From contig VSOD01000002.1 of the NCBI GenBank assembly GCA_009774655.1, positions 1 to 40,644 on the forward strand: a stretch of DNA of 40,644 nt, written 5' to 3'. The notes beneath the pieces are model-generated. The model was not told the DNA's origin, ran no database searches, and saw only the letters and a list, made by a program, of their open reading frames with translations. The first letter of the stretch is position 1, and the number at the start of each line of letters is the position of its first letter. This stretch comes from Lachnospiraceae bacterium (lineage in GTDB: Bacteria > Bacillota > Clostridia > Lachnospirales > Lachnospiraceae). Made by a program: the position numbers and the translations under genes. Positions 1 to 7,555 of the stretch are shown here, one piece after another.

Positions 1-1092
1 CTTATAATAGTAAAGCCCGTATCCGCTTTTCACCAGCGCCTCACCCACCACGTTCTCATACAGCGCCCCTTTGTAGACGCCCAGATTCCGGTTCGCCCGC
101 AGATCCTCCTGCGCCTCCTCATCCAGCATAGCCACAAGCAGTCCGCTGTCCGCAAAATAGATCTTGTACTTCGTCTCGTCAAAATTTCCTTTCAGCGGAA
201 GCTCCGGAAAATGCATACAGTAACAGACATTAATGATTCCCGCATCCGCCAGCCACTCGATACAGCCCCGGTAATCCTTAAACCTGGCACCGGACGCCAC
301 CTTTGAGATCTGGAACTTCTTATTGTCCTTGGAAAGCTGCACCGGAATCTGCCGGAACACATTGAGGATTCTCGTCTGGTCCATCCCTTCCGCATACTTA
401 CGGACATCCTCCTCATAATCCGCCAGAAGCTGCCTCTGGATCGCCAGCGATCCCTCAAAGCTGTCCTTTATGATATACTCTCTGACCACCGCAGGCATCC
501 CGCCCAGAATACAATAATCCAGAAACAGACCGCCGTAGACGGACATCTGCGCCTCGTTAAACGGCTTTTCCTCCCGCATATGGTCCAGAAGTTCGTCTGC
601 AACACTCTCCTCATAACCCTTCGCCCACAGAAATTCCTCAAAATCAAGGGAATGCATGATATAATCCGTCTTATACCCCACGCTGTTACTCTCTATCCTT
701 CCATAATGGATACCCAGCATGGAACCGCTGCATATAACATCAAATCTTCCGTCCTGTGCAAAAAATTTGAGCGCCGTGGCAATCTCCGGAAACTCCTGCA
801 GTTCATCAAAAAAGAGCAGCGTTTTCCCCTCGACGAATTTCTTCGTCGGATCCATGCGCGAAATATTCCGGACCAGATCCGCCGTCTTGTAGCCGTCCGC
901 CGTGATCATCCTGTACTTCGGTTCTTCCACAAAGTTGATCTCCACCATGCACTCATAGTTCTGTTCCCCGAATCTTCTGATGGACTCCGTCTTCCCGACC
1001 TGCCGCGGCCCCTTGACCACCAGCGGCTTCCTCAACAGGTCATTCTTCCACTCTATCAGAAATGTATCTATTTTTCGTTTCAAATAAACCAT
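1..1092 (-). CDS. ATP-binding protein, AAA_14/DUF4143 family (3' end cut by window)
   Basis: The frame runs from ATG at 1092 to the window edge: 364 codons, no stop, so the C-terminus is missing. An AAAAGGAG ribosome site lies about 11 nt before the ATG. The N-terminal AAA domain shows Walker A GPRQVGKT (residues 28-35, Lys34) and Walker B LLFFDE (92-97), followed by a sensor-like CSGSMLG. The later part (GGMPAVVREYI, then IYFADSGLLVAML) matches the DUF4143 domain found behind this ATPase in many bacteria and archaea. The cellular role of the family is poorly defined and no substrate can be named. The gene stands alone; its upstream DNA holds four 33-bp-spaced motifs that may control it. The family assignment is confident, the function unknown. 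Confidence 0.85.
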   Translation of the reverse strand, partial: MVYLKRKIDTFLIEWKNDLLRKPLVVKGPRQVGKTESIRRFGEQNYECMVEINFVEEPKYRMITADGYKTADLVRNISRMDPTKKFVEGKTLLFFDELQEFPEIATALKFFAQDGRFDVICSGSMLGIHYGRIESNSVGYKTDYIMHSLDFEEFLWAKGYEESVADELLDHMREEKPFNEAQMSVYGGLFLDYCILGGMPAVVREYIIKDSFEGSLAIQRQLLADYEEDVRKYAEGMDQTRILNVFRQIPVQLSKDNKKFQISKVASGARFKDYRGCIEWLADAGIINVCYCMHFPELPLKGNFDETKYKIYFADSGLLVAMLDEEAQEDLRANRNLGVYKGALYENVVGEALVKSGYGLYYYK

Positions 1093-1161
1093 GACCGCCC
1101 ACACTCCTTTTGCTTTTCCCCTTATCAGTATATGCCATTTTCTCGAAAAATACAATGCAGT

Positions 1162-1279
1162 GCAAAAAAATGAGGGAATTTTACCATAGGATTTACAAAA
1201 AGATGAGGGAATTATTTTTATATAATCACAAAAAGATGAGGGAATCCAAGTCACAATCCAACAAAAAGATGAGGGAATC
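1162..1279. repeat. Four AAAAAGATGAGGGAAT motifs at exact 33-bp spacing
   Basis: The core TGAGGGAAT begins at 1171, 1204, 1237 and 1270, always 33 bp apart. Three copies are preceded by CAAAAAGA and the first by CAAAAAAA. The 17 bp between cores are not conserved, so the core rather than the whole unit is kept. The array lies 70-190 bp upstream of the ATPase start, on the promoter side of that gene. Thirty-three bp is both about three helical turns and 11 codons; the plus strand is open here and would encode KKMRE every 11 residues, but has no ribosome site. Confidence 0.85.
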
Positions 1280-1312
1280 ATGGTCCACATAACGCAATCC
1301 CCAATAACAACA

Positions 1313-1344
1313 GGCACTGTCCTGTTACCTTCCAAGACAGTGCC
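1313..1344 (-). terminator. Probable terminator of the sugar-acid operon
   Basis: GGCACTGTC (1313-1321) pairs perfectly with GACAGTGCC (1336-1344) around a 14-nt loop, about 85 bp beyond the kdgK stop. The T-rich tail on the minus strand is weak (TGTTGTTATT), so the hairpin is certain but termination is inferred. Confidence 0.6.
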
Positions 1345-1429
1345 CGCCGCTTAAATTTTCATGATTGTATCCGTTATTATATCCGTTGTTTCCACATCTT
1401 ATGCTTCTTCCGAAGATTCGATGCGCCTG

Positions 1430-2527
1430 CTATCTCTGCACCCGCGCGCCTGCGCCGCCCATGATCGCCTCTACTTCCTTCCGGCTGGCCATGGTCGTAT
1501 CACCCGGCGTCGTCATGGCCAGTGCTCCATGTGCCGCGCCATAGTTGACCGCCAGCTCCGCGTCTCCCGTGGTCATCAGGCCATAGATCAGACCGGACGC
1601 AAAGGAATCGCCGCCGCCCACGCGGTCCATGATCTCCAGTCCCTTGTAGTCCTTCGCCTTGTAGATCTCGCCGTCCGCCCAGCAGATAGCGCTCCAGTCG
1701 TTCACCGTAGCTGTCTTCACCTCACGCAGCGTGGTGGCAACCACCTTGAAATTCGGATAAACCTGCGCCGCATGATTGATCATCTTCTTATAACCGTCCA
1801 GATTCAGTTCCTTTAAGTTCTCATCATTTCCCTCGATCTCGAATCCCAGACAGGCGGTGAAGTCTTCCTCATTGCCGATCATCACATCCACATACTTCGC
1901 AATCTCCTTATTAACTTCCTGCGCCTTGGCAAGGCCGCCGATGGCGCTCCACATGGAAGGCCGGTAATTCAGGTCATAAGAAATCACCGTGCCGTATTTC
2001 TTGGCCGTCTTGATCGCCGCCAGTACCGTCTCACAGGACTGCTCGGACAGTGCCGCATAGATGCCGCCCGTATGCAGCCAGCGCGCACCCAGCTCCCCGA
2101 AGATATGCTCAAAATCAAAGTCTTCCGGTGTCGCCTTGGAGATTGCCGTATTCGCACGGTCGGAGCATCCCACTGCTCCGCGGATGCCAAAGCCTCGCTC
2201 TGTAAAATTCAGCCCGTTCCGGCAGGTCCTGCCGATCCCGTCCGTCTTCATCCACTTGATCAGTGAAGTGTCCACGCCGCCCTGCAGAATAAAGTCTTCC
2301 ATCAACATCCCGACTTCATTATCCGCAAAGGCAGTGATAACACCCGTTTTTAATCCGAAGCATCTGCGCAGTCCGCGAACAACATTGTACTCTCCGCCGC
2401 CCTCCCAGGCCCGGAAACTTCTGGCTGTCCGAATCCGTCCCTCTCCCGGATCCAGCCGCAGCATTACCTCGCCCAATGACACCGCATCATATCTGCATTC
2501 CTTTTCTGGTCTCAAATTCAGTTCCAT
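1430..2527 (-). CDS. kdgK: 2-keto-3-deoxygluconate kinase, PfkB family
   Basis: 365 residues. It is predicted to phosphorylate 2-keto-3-deoxygluconate (KDG) to KDPG with ATP, in the cytoplasm. The PfkB/ribokinase fold is marked by the N-terminal glycine-rich segment WEGGGEYNVV (41-50) and the C-terminal signature DRVGGGDSFASG (301-312), where Asp307 is the expected catalytic base. The RVGGGD form, rather than DTTGAGD, is common in KDG kinases. An AGAGGGAG ribosome site precedes the ATG. It is the last gene of the operon gntP, dehydratase, eda, kdgK and follows eda by 50 bp. With the next enzyme being KDPG aldolase, KDG is the most likely substrate; a related keto-deoxy acid (for example the galactonate epimer) is possible. 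Confidence 0.88.
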   Translation of the reverse strand: MELNLRPEKECRYDAVSLGEVMLRLDPGEGRIRTARSFRAWEGGGEYNVVRGLRRCFGLKTGVITAFADNEVGMLMEDFILQGGVDTSLIKWMKTDGIGRTCRNGLNFTERGFGIRGAVGCSDRANTAISKATPEDFDFEHIFGELGARWLHTGGIYAALSEQSCETVLAAIKTAKKYGTVISYDLNYRPSMWSAIGGLAKAQEVNKEIAKYVDVMIGNEEDFTACLGFEIEGNDENLKELNLDGYKKMINHAAQVYPNFKVVATTLREVKTATVNDWSAICWADGEIYKAKDYKGLEIMDRVGGGDSFASGLIYGLMTTGDAELAVNYGAAHGALAMTTPGDTTMASRKEVEAIMGGAGARVQR

Positions 2528-2577
2528 AACGTTCTCCCTCTCTTTTCCTGACTCTTTTCTCCGCTCTTGTTCCGTCT

Positions 2578-3216
2578 TTATCCCCGGATCGACGCTGCCA
2601 GCTCCACAGCCTCTTTTGTCATCTCCCGGATCTTATCAAATTCCCCGTTCCGTATCATATCCCCCTTCACCATCCAGCTGCCGCCACAGCACAGGATCTT
2701 GCCGAAACTAAGATAATCCTTTAAATTCTTTGCACTGATGCCGCCTGTAGGCATAAACTTCACCATCGTATAGGGAGCCGCCATCGCCTTGATCATCGCC
2801 ACGCCGCCGGCCTGCTCCGCCGGGAAGAACTTCACCACCTCCAGACCGCGCTTCACTGCCTGCGCCACCTCAGAAGGCGTGATACATCCCGGGAATACCG
2901 GAATCTTTTTCTCCAGACAATAATCCACGATCTCCGGATCAAAGCCGGGGCTGACGATGAACTTCGCCCCTGCCGCTGCAGCCCGGTCCACCTGCTTTGT
3001 CGTCAGCACCGTTCCTGCTCCGACTAACATTTCCGGATATTTCTCACTCATCAGACGGATGGACTCTTCCGCCGCCTCCGTGCGGAACGTCACCTCCGCA
3101 CAGGGCAGACCACCCTCCACCAGCGCTTTTGCCAACGGCAGCGCATCCTTCGCTTCTTCCAGCACCACTACCGGCACTACTCCATATTCATAAAATTGTT
3201 CTGCAATCGTCTTCAT
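2578..3216 (-). CDS. eda: KDPG/KHG aldolase
   Basis: 212 residues, the usual length of class I KDPG aldolases. It cleaves 2-keto-3-deoxy-6-phosphogluconate to pyruvate and glyceraldehyde 3-phosphate. Visible motifs are EVTFRT (41-46; Glu41 is the expected proton shuttle and Arg45 a phosphate/carboxylate ligand), VGAGTVL (65-71), and VVKFFPAE with Lys129 as Schiff-base lysine. The ribosome site GAGGAG lies 9 nt before the ATG and is the last, degenerate unit of a 16-bp tandem repeat. The gene sits between the dehydratase (150 bp upstream) and kdgK (50 bp downstream), which fits a KDG to KDPG to pyruvate route. Confidence 0.93.
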   Translation of the reverse strand: MKTIAEQFYEYGVVPVVVLEEAKDALPLAKALVEGGLPCAEVTFRTEAAEESIRLMSEKYPEMLVGAGTVLTTKQVDRAAAAGAKFIVSPGFDPEIVDYCLEKKIPVFPGCITPSEVAQAVKRGLEVVKFFPAEQAGGVAMIKAMAAPYTMVKFMPTGGISAKNLKDYLSFGKILCCGGSWMVKGDMIRNGEFDKIREMTKEAVELAASIRG

Positions 3217-3221
3217 GCACC

Positions 3222-3296
3222 CATCTCCTCTTCCTGCTATCCTGTCTTTCTGCTATCCCGTCTTCCCGTTATCCTGTCTTTCAGATATCCTGTTTG
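3222..3296 (-). repeat. 16-bp tandem repeats running into the eda ribosome site
   Basis: Three full units (3237-3252, 3253-3268, 3269-3284) and one partial unit (3285-3296) share the minus-strand form CAGAAAGACAGGATAG with a few changes. The next 16 bp toward eda (CAGGAAGAGGAGATGG) is a diverged unit and contains the eda Shine-Dalgarno. The array fills part of the 150-bp gap after the dehydratase. Confidence 0.75.
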
Positions 3297-3366
3297 TTAA
3301 CGGACTCTGTCGCCAGACCGTTTCGCACAGATATCTCCATCCCGTAACCCTCATTAAGGTTTACGC

Positions 3367-5112
3367 TTAAAAATCCAGATATGCCCCTTTCATCGGACTT
3401 ACCGCATGTTCACTGAACATCCTCAGAACCCCTTTCTTATACTTAGGTTCTCTGGGCTTCCACTGCTTCCGTCTCTCTTCCAACACAGCGTCCACTTCCT
3501 CCATCGTCTTACGTTCCCCGGCAATTCCGATGATATTCAGCTTCCTTTCTTCCACATCGATCTCGATCAGATCCCCTTCTTCCACCAGCGCGATGGGGCC
3601 GCAATCCACCGCCTCCGGGCTGCAGTGCCCGATCACCGGCCCTGTGGACGCTCCGGAGAAACGGCCATCCGTAATCAGCGCAATGCTTTTTCCCAGTTCT
3701 TTATCGCTGCTGATCGCCTCGGAAGTGTAGAACATCTCCGGCATACCGCTGCCTTTCGGCCCTTCATAGCGGATAAAGACGGCATCCCCCTTTTGCACCT
3801 TATGCTTTAAGACCGCATCCAGACATTCCTCCTCACTGTCAAAAGGTCTGGCCTGCAGAACTGCCTTAAACATCTCCTTCGGACAGGCCGTATGCTTGAT
3901 CACAGCCCCCTCCGGCGCCAGATTACCCCGCAGGATGGCGATGCTGCCATCCGTTCCCAGTGCCTGATTAAAAGGCCGGATAATATCTTCTCTGGTCAAC
4001 GAAACATGATACCGCTCATTAAACTCCTGCAGCCACTTCTCACACCGCTCATAGAAACCGTTGCGCTTCAGCTCGTCCAGATTCTCTCCCAACGTCTTAC
4101 CCGTCACGGTCATCACGTCCAGATGCAGATACTCCCGTATCTCTTCCATGATCGCCGGCACGCCGCCCGCATAGTAGAAGCACTCCGCCGGCCAGCGGCC
4201 CGCCGGACGCACATCCAGAAGATATCTGGCGTTCCTGTGCAGTCTGTCGAAGGTATCTCCCGTAACCTCCAACCCGAATTCATGCGCGATGGCCGGAATA
4301 TGCAGCAGACAGTTGGTACTGCCGGATACAGCCGCATGCACCAGGATCGCATTCTCGAAACTGTCCATAGTGATCATCTCGCTGGGCCGCATCCCCGGCA
4401 TGGTCGCCAGCTTCACCGCCTGCGCCCCCGCTTCCCTTGCAAAAGCCAACAGGTCCGGACTGGTGGCCGGCATCAGCGCACTGCCCGGCAGCGCAAGCCC
4501 CAGCGCCTCCGCCATGATCTGCATCGTGGACGCCGTACCGATAAAAGAGCAGGCCCCGCAGCTGGGACAGGCGTTACACTTCGCCCAGTTTAACTTTTCC
4601 TCATCAATCTCGCCCCGCTGGAATTTGGCGCTGTACATGCCAAGCTGCTCTAGCGTAAGCATCTCCGGCCCCGCATTCATCGTACCGCCCGGCACCACCA
4701 CACCTGGCACATCCGCTCTCGCCAGCCCCATCAGATTGCCTGGCATTCCCTTGTCACAGCTCGCCAGATAGACTCCCGCATCAAAAGGCGTGGCTCCTGC
4801 ATGAATCTCGATCATATTGGCGATCATCTCCCGGCTTGCCAGACTGTAATTGATACCGTCCGTTCCCTGACTCTCACCGTCGCAGATATCCGTACAATAA
4901 TATCTTGCGCCATGCCCGCCGGCCTCCTCGACGCCCTTCCGCACTTCCTCCACCAGCAGGTTCAAATGCCCGCTTCCCGGATGGCTGTCGCCGTAAGTGC
5001 TCTCGATCATCACCTGCACCTTAGAAAGATCCTCCGGCTTCCATCCCGTTCCGATCCGCAGCGGATCTAATTCCGGCGCCAGTTTACGCATTTCCTGACT
5101 CTTTAATTCCAT
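3367..5112 (-). CDS. Sugar-acid dehydratase, IlvD/Edd family
   Basis: 581 residues. The IlvD/Edd fold binds an Fe-S cluster and removes water from a 2,3-dihydroxy acid. Likely cluster and active-site residues are visible: CDGESQGTDGINYS (Cys77), SCDKGMPGN (Cys119) and CPSCGACS (Cys182, 185, 188), then the conserved EALGLALPGSA and, near the C-terminus, TDGRFSGAS and SPEAVDCGPIALV. The sequence alone cannot separate dihydroxy-acid dehydratase from sugar-acid dehydratases. Its neighbours are a gluconate-type permease, KDG kinase and KDPG aldolase, with no other branched-chain amino acid gene. Conversion of a hexonate such as D-gluconate to KDG is therefore inferred. Phosphogluconate dehydratase is less likely because the operon has a KDG kinase and no gluconate kinase. 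Ribosome site AAAGGAG. Confidence 0.8.
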   Translation of the reverse strand: MELKSQEMRKLAPELDPLRIGTGWKPEDLSKVQVMIESTYGDSHPGSGHLNLLVEEVRKGVEEAGGHGARYYCTDICDGESQGTDGINYSLASREMIANMIEIHAGATPFDAGVYLASCDKGMPGNLMGLARADVPGVVVPGGTMNAGPEMLTLEQLGMYSAKFQRGEIDEEKLNWAKCNACPSCGACSFIGTASTMQIMAEALGLALPGSALMPATSPDLLAFAREAGAQAVKLATMPGMRPSEMITMDSFENAILVHAAVSGSTNCLLHIPAIAHEFGLEVTGDTFDRLHRNARYLLDVRPAGRWPAECFYYAGGVPAIMEEIREYLHLDVMTVTGKTLGENLDELKRNGFYERCEKWLQEFNERYHVSLTREDIIRPFNQALGTDGSIAILRGNLAPEGAVIKHTACPKEMFKAVLQARPFDSEEECLDAVLKHKVQKGDAVFIRYEGPKGSGMPEMFYTSEAISSDKELGKSIALITDGRFSGASTGPVIGHCSPEAVDCGPIALVEEGDLIEIDVEERKLNIIGIAGERKTMEEVDAVLEERRKQWKPREPKYKKGVLRMFSEHAVSPMKGAYLDF

Positions 5113-5169
5113 ACCCCTTCTTCTCCTTTCCCATTCCTCTGTCAGCTTTTTATAGAAAATCTCTTCACG

Positions 5170-6528
5170 TTATGCAAAGAACGAAACAACAAGCGCCACC
5201 ACAAATCCGGTTCCGCCTACCAGCGTCTCCATGATTGTCCATGTCTTAAGGGTCGTCTTTTCATCCATCCCCACCAGTGACTTTACCAGCCAGAACCCGG
5301 AATCATTGAAATGTGAACATACCGTCGCTCCACCGGCCACTGCCGCCGTCGTGCAGGCCAGATACAGAGGTGACAGATCCGCGATCCCCGGCATCGCCGC
5401 AATAATGCCTGCTGCCATCGTCATGGCCACCGTCGCGGAACCTACACAGATCCTGACTAACGCCGCCACGATAAACGCCACCACCACGATCGGCAGCTTC
5501 GCCGAAGACACCGCATTGCCGATCAGATCACCCAAACCGGAATACTGCAGCATATACCGCAGCACACCGCCGCAGGCCGTTACCAGCAGGATCAGCCCCG
5601 TAGGCTCCAGCGACTTCGTCATGATCTTTTCCAACTCATCCATCTTGTAACCATGTTTTAATCCAAGTATCAGCATCGCCGCGATCGTTGCGATCAGCAG
5701 CGCCACAAAAGGCTCTCCCAGGAAACCGAAGATCGGTGCCAGACCGCTCAGCGCCGGCACAACCCCCGCTACGGAATCCAGAATGATCAGTACCAGAGGA
5801 ATCAGGATGATCCCTACGATAGTCCAGAACTTCGGCAGCTTCGACTCATCGAAATCCGCCTGGTTCGCCACATGCTCCGGCACCGGAACCATGTACTTAT
5901 TGCCGCAGATGGAACCCCACACAGGCCCCGCTACCACCATTGCCACGATACCGCACAGCACACCTACCATAATGACCCAGCCCAGTTCCACATTCAGCAT
6001 GGTAGCCACCAGCACCGGTCCCGGCGTAGGCGGAATAAACGCATGACCCACTGCCAGTCCTGCCAAAAGCGGGATCACATAAAAAAGGGAAGAGCGTTTC
6101 GTCCGCTTCGCCAGCGAGAATGCCAGCGGGATCAGAATGATCAATCCGGCGTCGAAAAATACCGGCATGGCGATGACCAGACCTGTAATACCCAGCGCCC
6201 AGGCCGCTTTCTTATCGCCGAACCACCGGACCATACTGACCGCCAGTGTCTGCGCGCCTCCCGAGGCCTCCAGGATCGCTCCGAACATGGATCCCAGCCC
6301 TACCAGCAGCGCAATTCCTTTTAACGTGTTCCCGATACCGTCATTTACCGCCGTCACAATATTCTCGAAAGGCATCCCCGCCCCGAGTCCGATCACGATC
6401 GCTCCCACCAATATGGAAACCATCGCCTGCACCTTAAATTTAATGATCAACAAAAGTAATACCACAAGCCCCAGAATTGCCGCTGTCACCAATCTGGTCG
6501 GATTTAAAGCCATTGCTTCACCAGCCAT
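5170..6528 (-). CDS. gntP: Gluconate:H+ symporter family permease (GntP)
   Basis: 452 residues, almost entirely hydrophobic, with about 12-14 membrane segments, as usual for the GntP family. Family landmarks are the proline-rich FIPPTPGPV near the middle and CSHFNDSGFWLVKSLVGM followed by KTWTIMETLVGGTGF near the C-terminus. It should import gluconate or a related sugar acid driven by protons. The start at 6528 is chosen because AGGAGGG lies 8 nt before it. It is the first gene of the catabolic operon and is preceded by a good promoter with palindromic operators, so regulation by the upstream GntR protein is expected. The exact acid transported is not fixed by the sequence. Confidence 0.92.
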   Translation of the reverse strand: MAGEAMALNPTRLVTAAILGLVVLLLLIIKFKVQAMVSILVGAIVIGLGAGMPFENIVTAVNDGIGNTLKGIALLVGLGSMFGAILEASGGAQTLAVSMVRWFGDKKAAWALGITGLVIAMPVFFDAGLIILIPLAFSLAKRTKRSSLFYVIPLLAGLAVGHAFIPPTPGPVLVATMLNVELGWVIMVGVLCGIVAMVVAGPVWGSICGNKYMVPVPEHVANQADFDESKLPKFWTIVGIILIPLVLIILDSVAGVVPALSGLAPIFGFLGEPFVALLIATIAAMLILGLKHGYKMDELEKIMTKSLEPTGLILLVTACGGVLRYMLQYSGLGDLIGNAVSSAKLPIVVVAFIVAALVRICVGSATVAMTMAAGIIAAMPGIADLSPLYLACTTAAVAGGATVCSHFNDSGFWLVKSLVGMDEKTTLKTWTIMETLVGGTGFVVALVVSFFA

Positions 6529-6585
6529 TATTTGAACCCTCCTGTTTTACCGTTATGATTGATTTAATACACTTCACTATCTTTT

Positions 6586-6600
6586 AACATCTGACGTCTT
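6586..6600. promoter_or_regulatory. Probable GntR operator (downstream copy)
   Basis: AACATCTGACGTCTT is an imperfect dyad (ACATC-T-GACGT) matching the perfect palindrome at 6644-6660. It lies just downstream of the -10 box, where bound protein would block transcription of gntP. Confidence 0.6.
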
Positions 6601-6616
6601 ATGTTATTGTGGTTAA

Positions 6617-6645
6617 ATTATATAATCACCGTATTTTTCATTCAA
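6617..6645 (-). promoter_or_regulatory. Promoter of the gntP-dehydratase-eda-kdgK operon
   Basis: On the minus strand a TTGAAT -35 box (6640-6645) and a perfect TATAAT -10 box (6617-6622) are separated by exactly 17 bp. Transcription would start near 6610, about 80 nt before the gntP ATG. The operator at 6644-6660 touches the -35 box. Confidence 0.78.
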
Positions 6646-6660
6646 TACATCTGATGTATT
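6644..6660. promoter_or_regulatory. Perfect palindromic operator, probably for the GntR regulator
   Basis: AATACATC-T-GATGTATT is a perfect 8+1+8 palindrome that overlaps the gntP -35 box. A 17-bp dyad with a one-base centre is typical of FadR-type GntR operators. A related copy lies at 6586-6600 and another at 6773-6789. Confidence 0.72.
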
Positions 6661-6681
6661 TATTTTCACTTCTACCTTTTG

Positions 6682-6728
6682 CACAAAAAATGATGGGAAA
6701 TCCACGCCATTCCCCACCATCTTTTGTG
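6682..6728 (-). terminator. Intrinsic terminator of the gntR gene
   Basis: On the minus strand GATGGTGGGGAAT pairs with ATTTCCCATCAT, with G-U pairs, around a GGCGTGG loop, followed by TTTTTTG. It lies between the gntR stop (6793) and the gntP promoter, so the regulator and the catabolic operon appear to be separate transcripts. Confidence 0.8.
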
Positions 6729-6772
6729 TATTATAGCTATTGTATTTTTTCAGTCGTCTGTTATACGTTCTC

Positions 6773-6789
6773 AGTCATCTGACGTATTT
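6773..6789. promoter_or_regulatory. Third GntR-like operator motif
   Basis: GTCATCTGACGTATTTC contains the same CATCTGACGT core as the other two sites. It lies 4 bp beyond the gntR stop codon, about 130 bp upstream of the gntP promoter, where it could take part in looping. A weaker copy (GTCGTCTGTTATACG) lies 20 bp away. Confidence 0.5.
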
Positions 6790-6792
6790 CAC

Positions 6793-7503
6793 TCAGCCTT
6801 CTTTTTCCCGCTCCTCGAGAATCTTCATGATCGTCTGCCGGTTATACGTCAGATGCATCATCATGGCACATCGGGCTCCCACCGAATCCCGTTTCAGCAC
6901 GGCGTCCGTAACTGCCCGGTGGGTCTTGATCGTTTCCTCCATCAGCATATGATGGGTCAGGTTGGCAAACGTATAGACCGCCGTGTTGATGACCGGGATC
7001 AACGTCTCCACCACCTGATTTTTGCTGCAGCGGGCAATGCAGGTGTGGAACTCGATATCCTTACTGATATGATTGCGGCTGCTTCGGTACAGCTGTTCTG
7101 TCTCGTCGCACAGCCTTTTGAGCGTCCTTAATTCCTCCGCCGACGCATTCCTGCAGGCCAGGGCGGCAATCTCCGGCTCAATCATCAGCCGCACCTCGAA
7201 CAGATCCAGCGCCAGCTTATACTTGTCCTCAATCTTACCGAACCCCAGCGGATCCACCTCTATGGAATTGGTATTGATCACATAAGTGCCGGAGCCCCTG
7301 CGCACTTCCAGAATCCCTCTGGAGACCAGTCCCTTCACCGCTTCCCGGATCGTACTCCTGCCTACTCCGAACCGCTCCGCCAACTCAAATTCATTGGGAA
7401 TCTTCTGTCCCGGCTCCACCGGTTCCTGCAGGATATACTTCATCAACTCATCTTCGATCCTGGCCCCCAAAGGTTTTCTGTTCATCTTATCCGGACTGTA
7501 CAT
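6793..7503 (-). CDS. GntR-family regulator, FadR/FCD subfamily
   Basis: 236 residues. The N-terminal winged helix-turn-helix is clear (PNEFELAERFGVGRSTIREAVKGLVSRGILEVRRGSGTYV, given here in shortened reference: ERFGVGRSTIREA is the recognition region, about 43-57). An all-helical FCD ligand domain follows, with conserved polar residues in FEVRLMIEPEIAALA, DIEFHTCIA and KTHRAVTDAV that in this family bind metal and a carboxylic acid. An AGGAGG site lies about 10 nt before the ATG. Its position directly upstream of the sugar-acid operon and the CATCTGACGT dyads there make it the likely repressor, induced by a sugar acid or KDG/KDPG. The effector is not known from sequence. Confidence 0.88.
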   Translation of the reverse strand: MYSPDKMNRKPLGARIEDELMKYILQEPVEPGQKIPNEFELAERFGVGRSTIREAVKGLVSRGILEVRRGSGTYVINTNSIEVDPLGFGKIEDKYKLALDLFEVRLMIEPEIAALACRNASAEELRTLKRLCDETEQLYRSSRNHISKDIEFHTCIARCSKNQVVETLIPVINTAVYTFANLTHHMLMEETIKTHRAVTDAVLKRDSVGARCAMMMHLTYNRQTIMKILEEREKEG

Positions 7504-7555
7504 AACACCGCATCCTCCTGTAAAATCACCCTCACTTGCACTGAAAACTCAACGG

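Noticed and set aside
1162-1279. CRISPR array
   Set aside because: The repeats are only about 16 bp with 17-bp spacers, there are four copies, and no cas genes are nearby.
1110-1292. Plus-strand small protein with repeated KKMRE
   Set aside because: No ribosome site for either ATG, and the residues between repeats are random. A DNA-level repeat explains the pattern as well, so it is not called as a gene.
3367-5112. ilvD of branched-chain amino acid synthesis
   Set aside because: The motifs fit, but no other ilv gene is near and all operon partners act on sugar acids.
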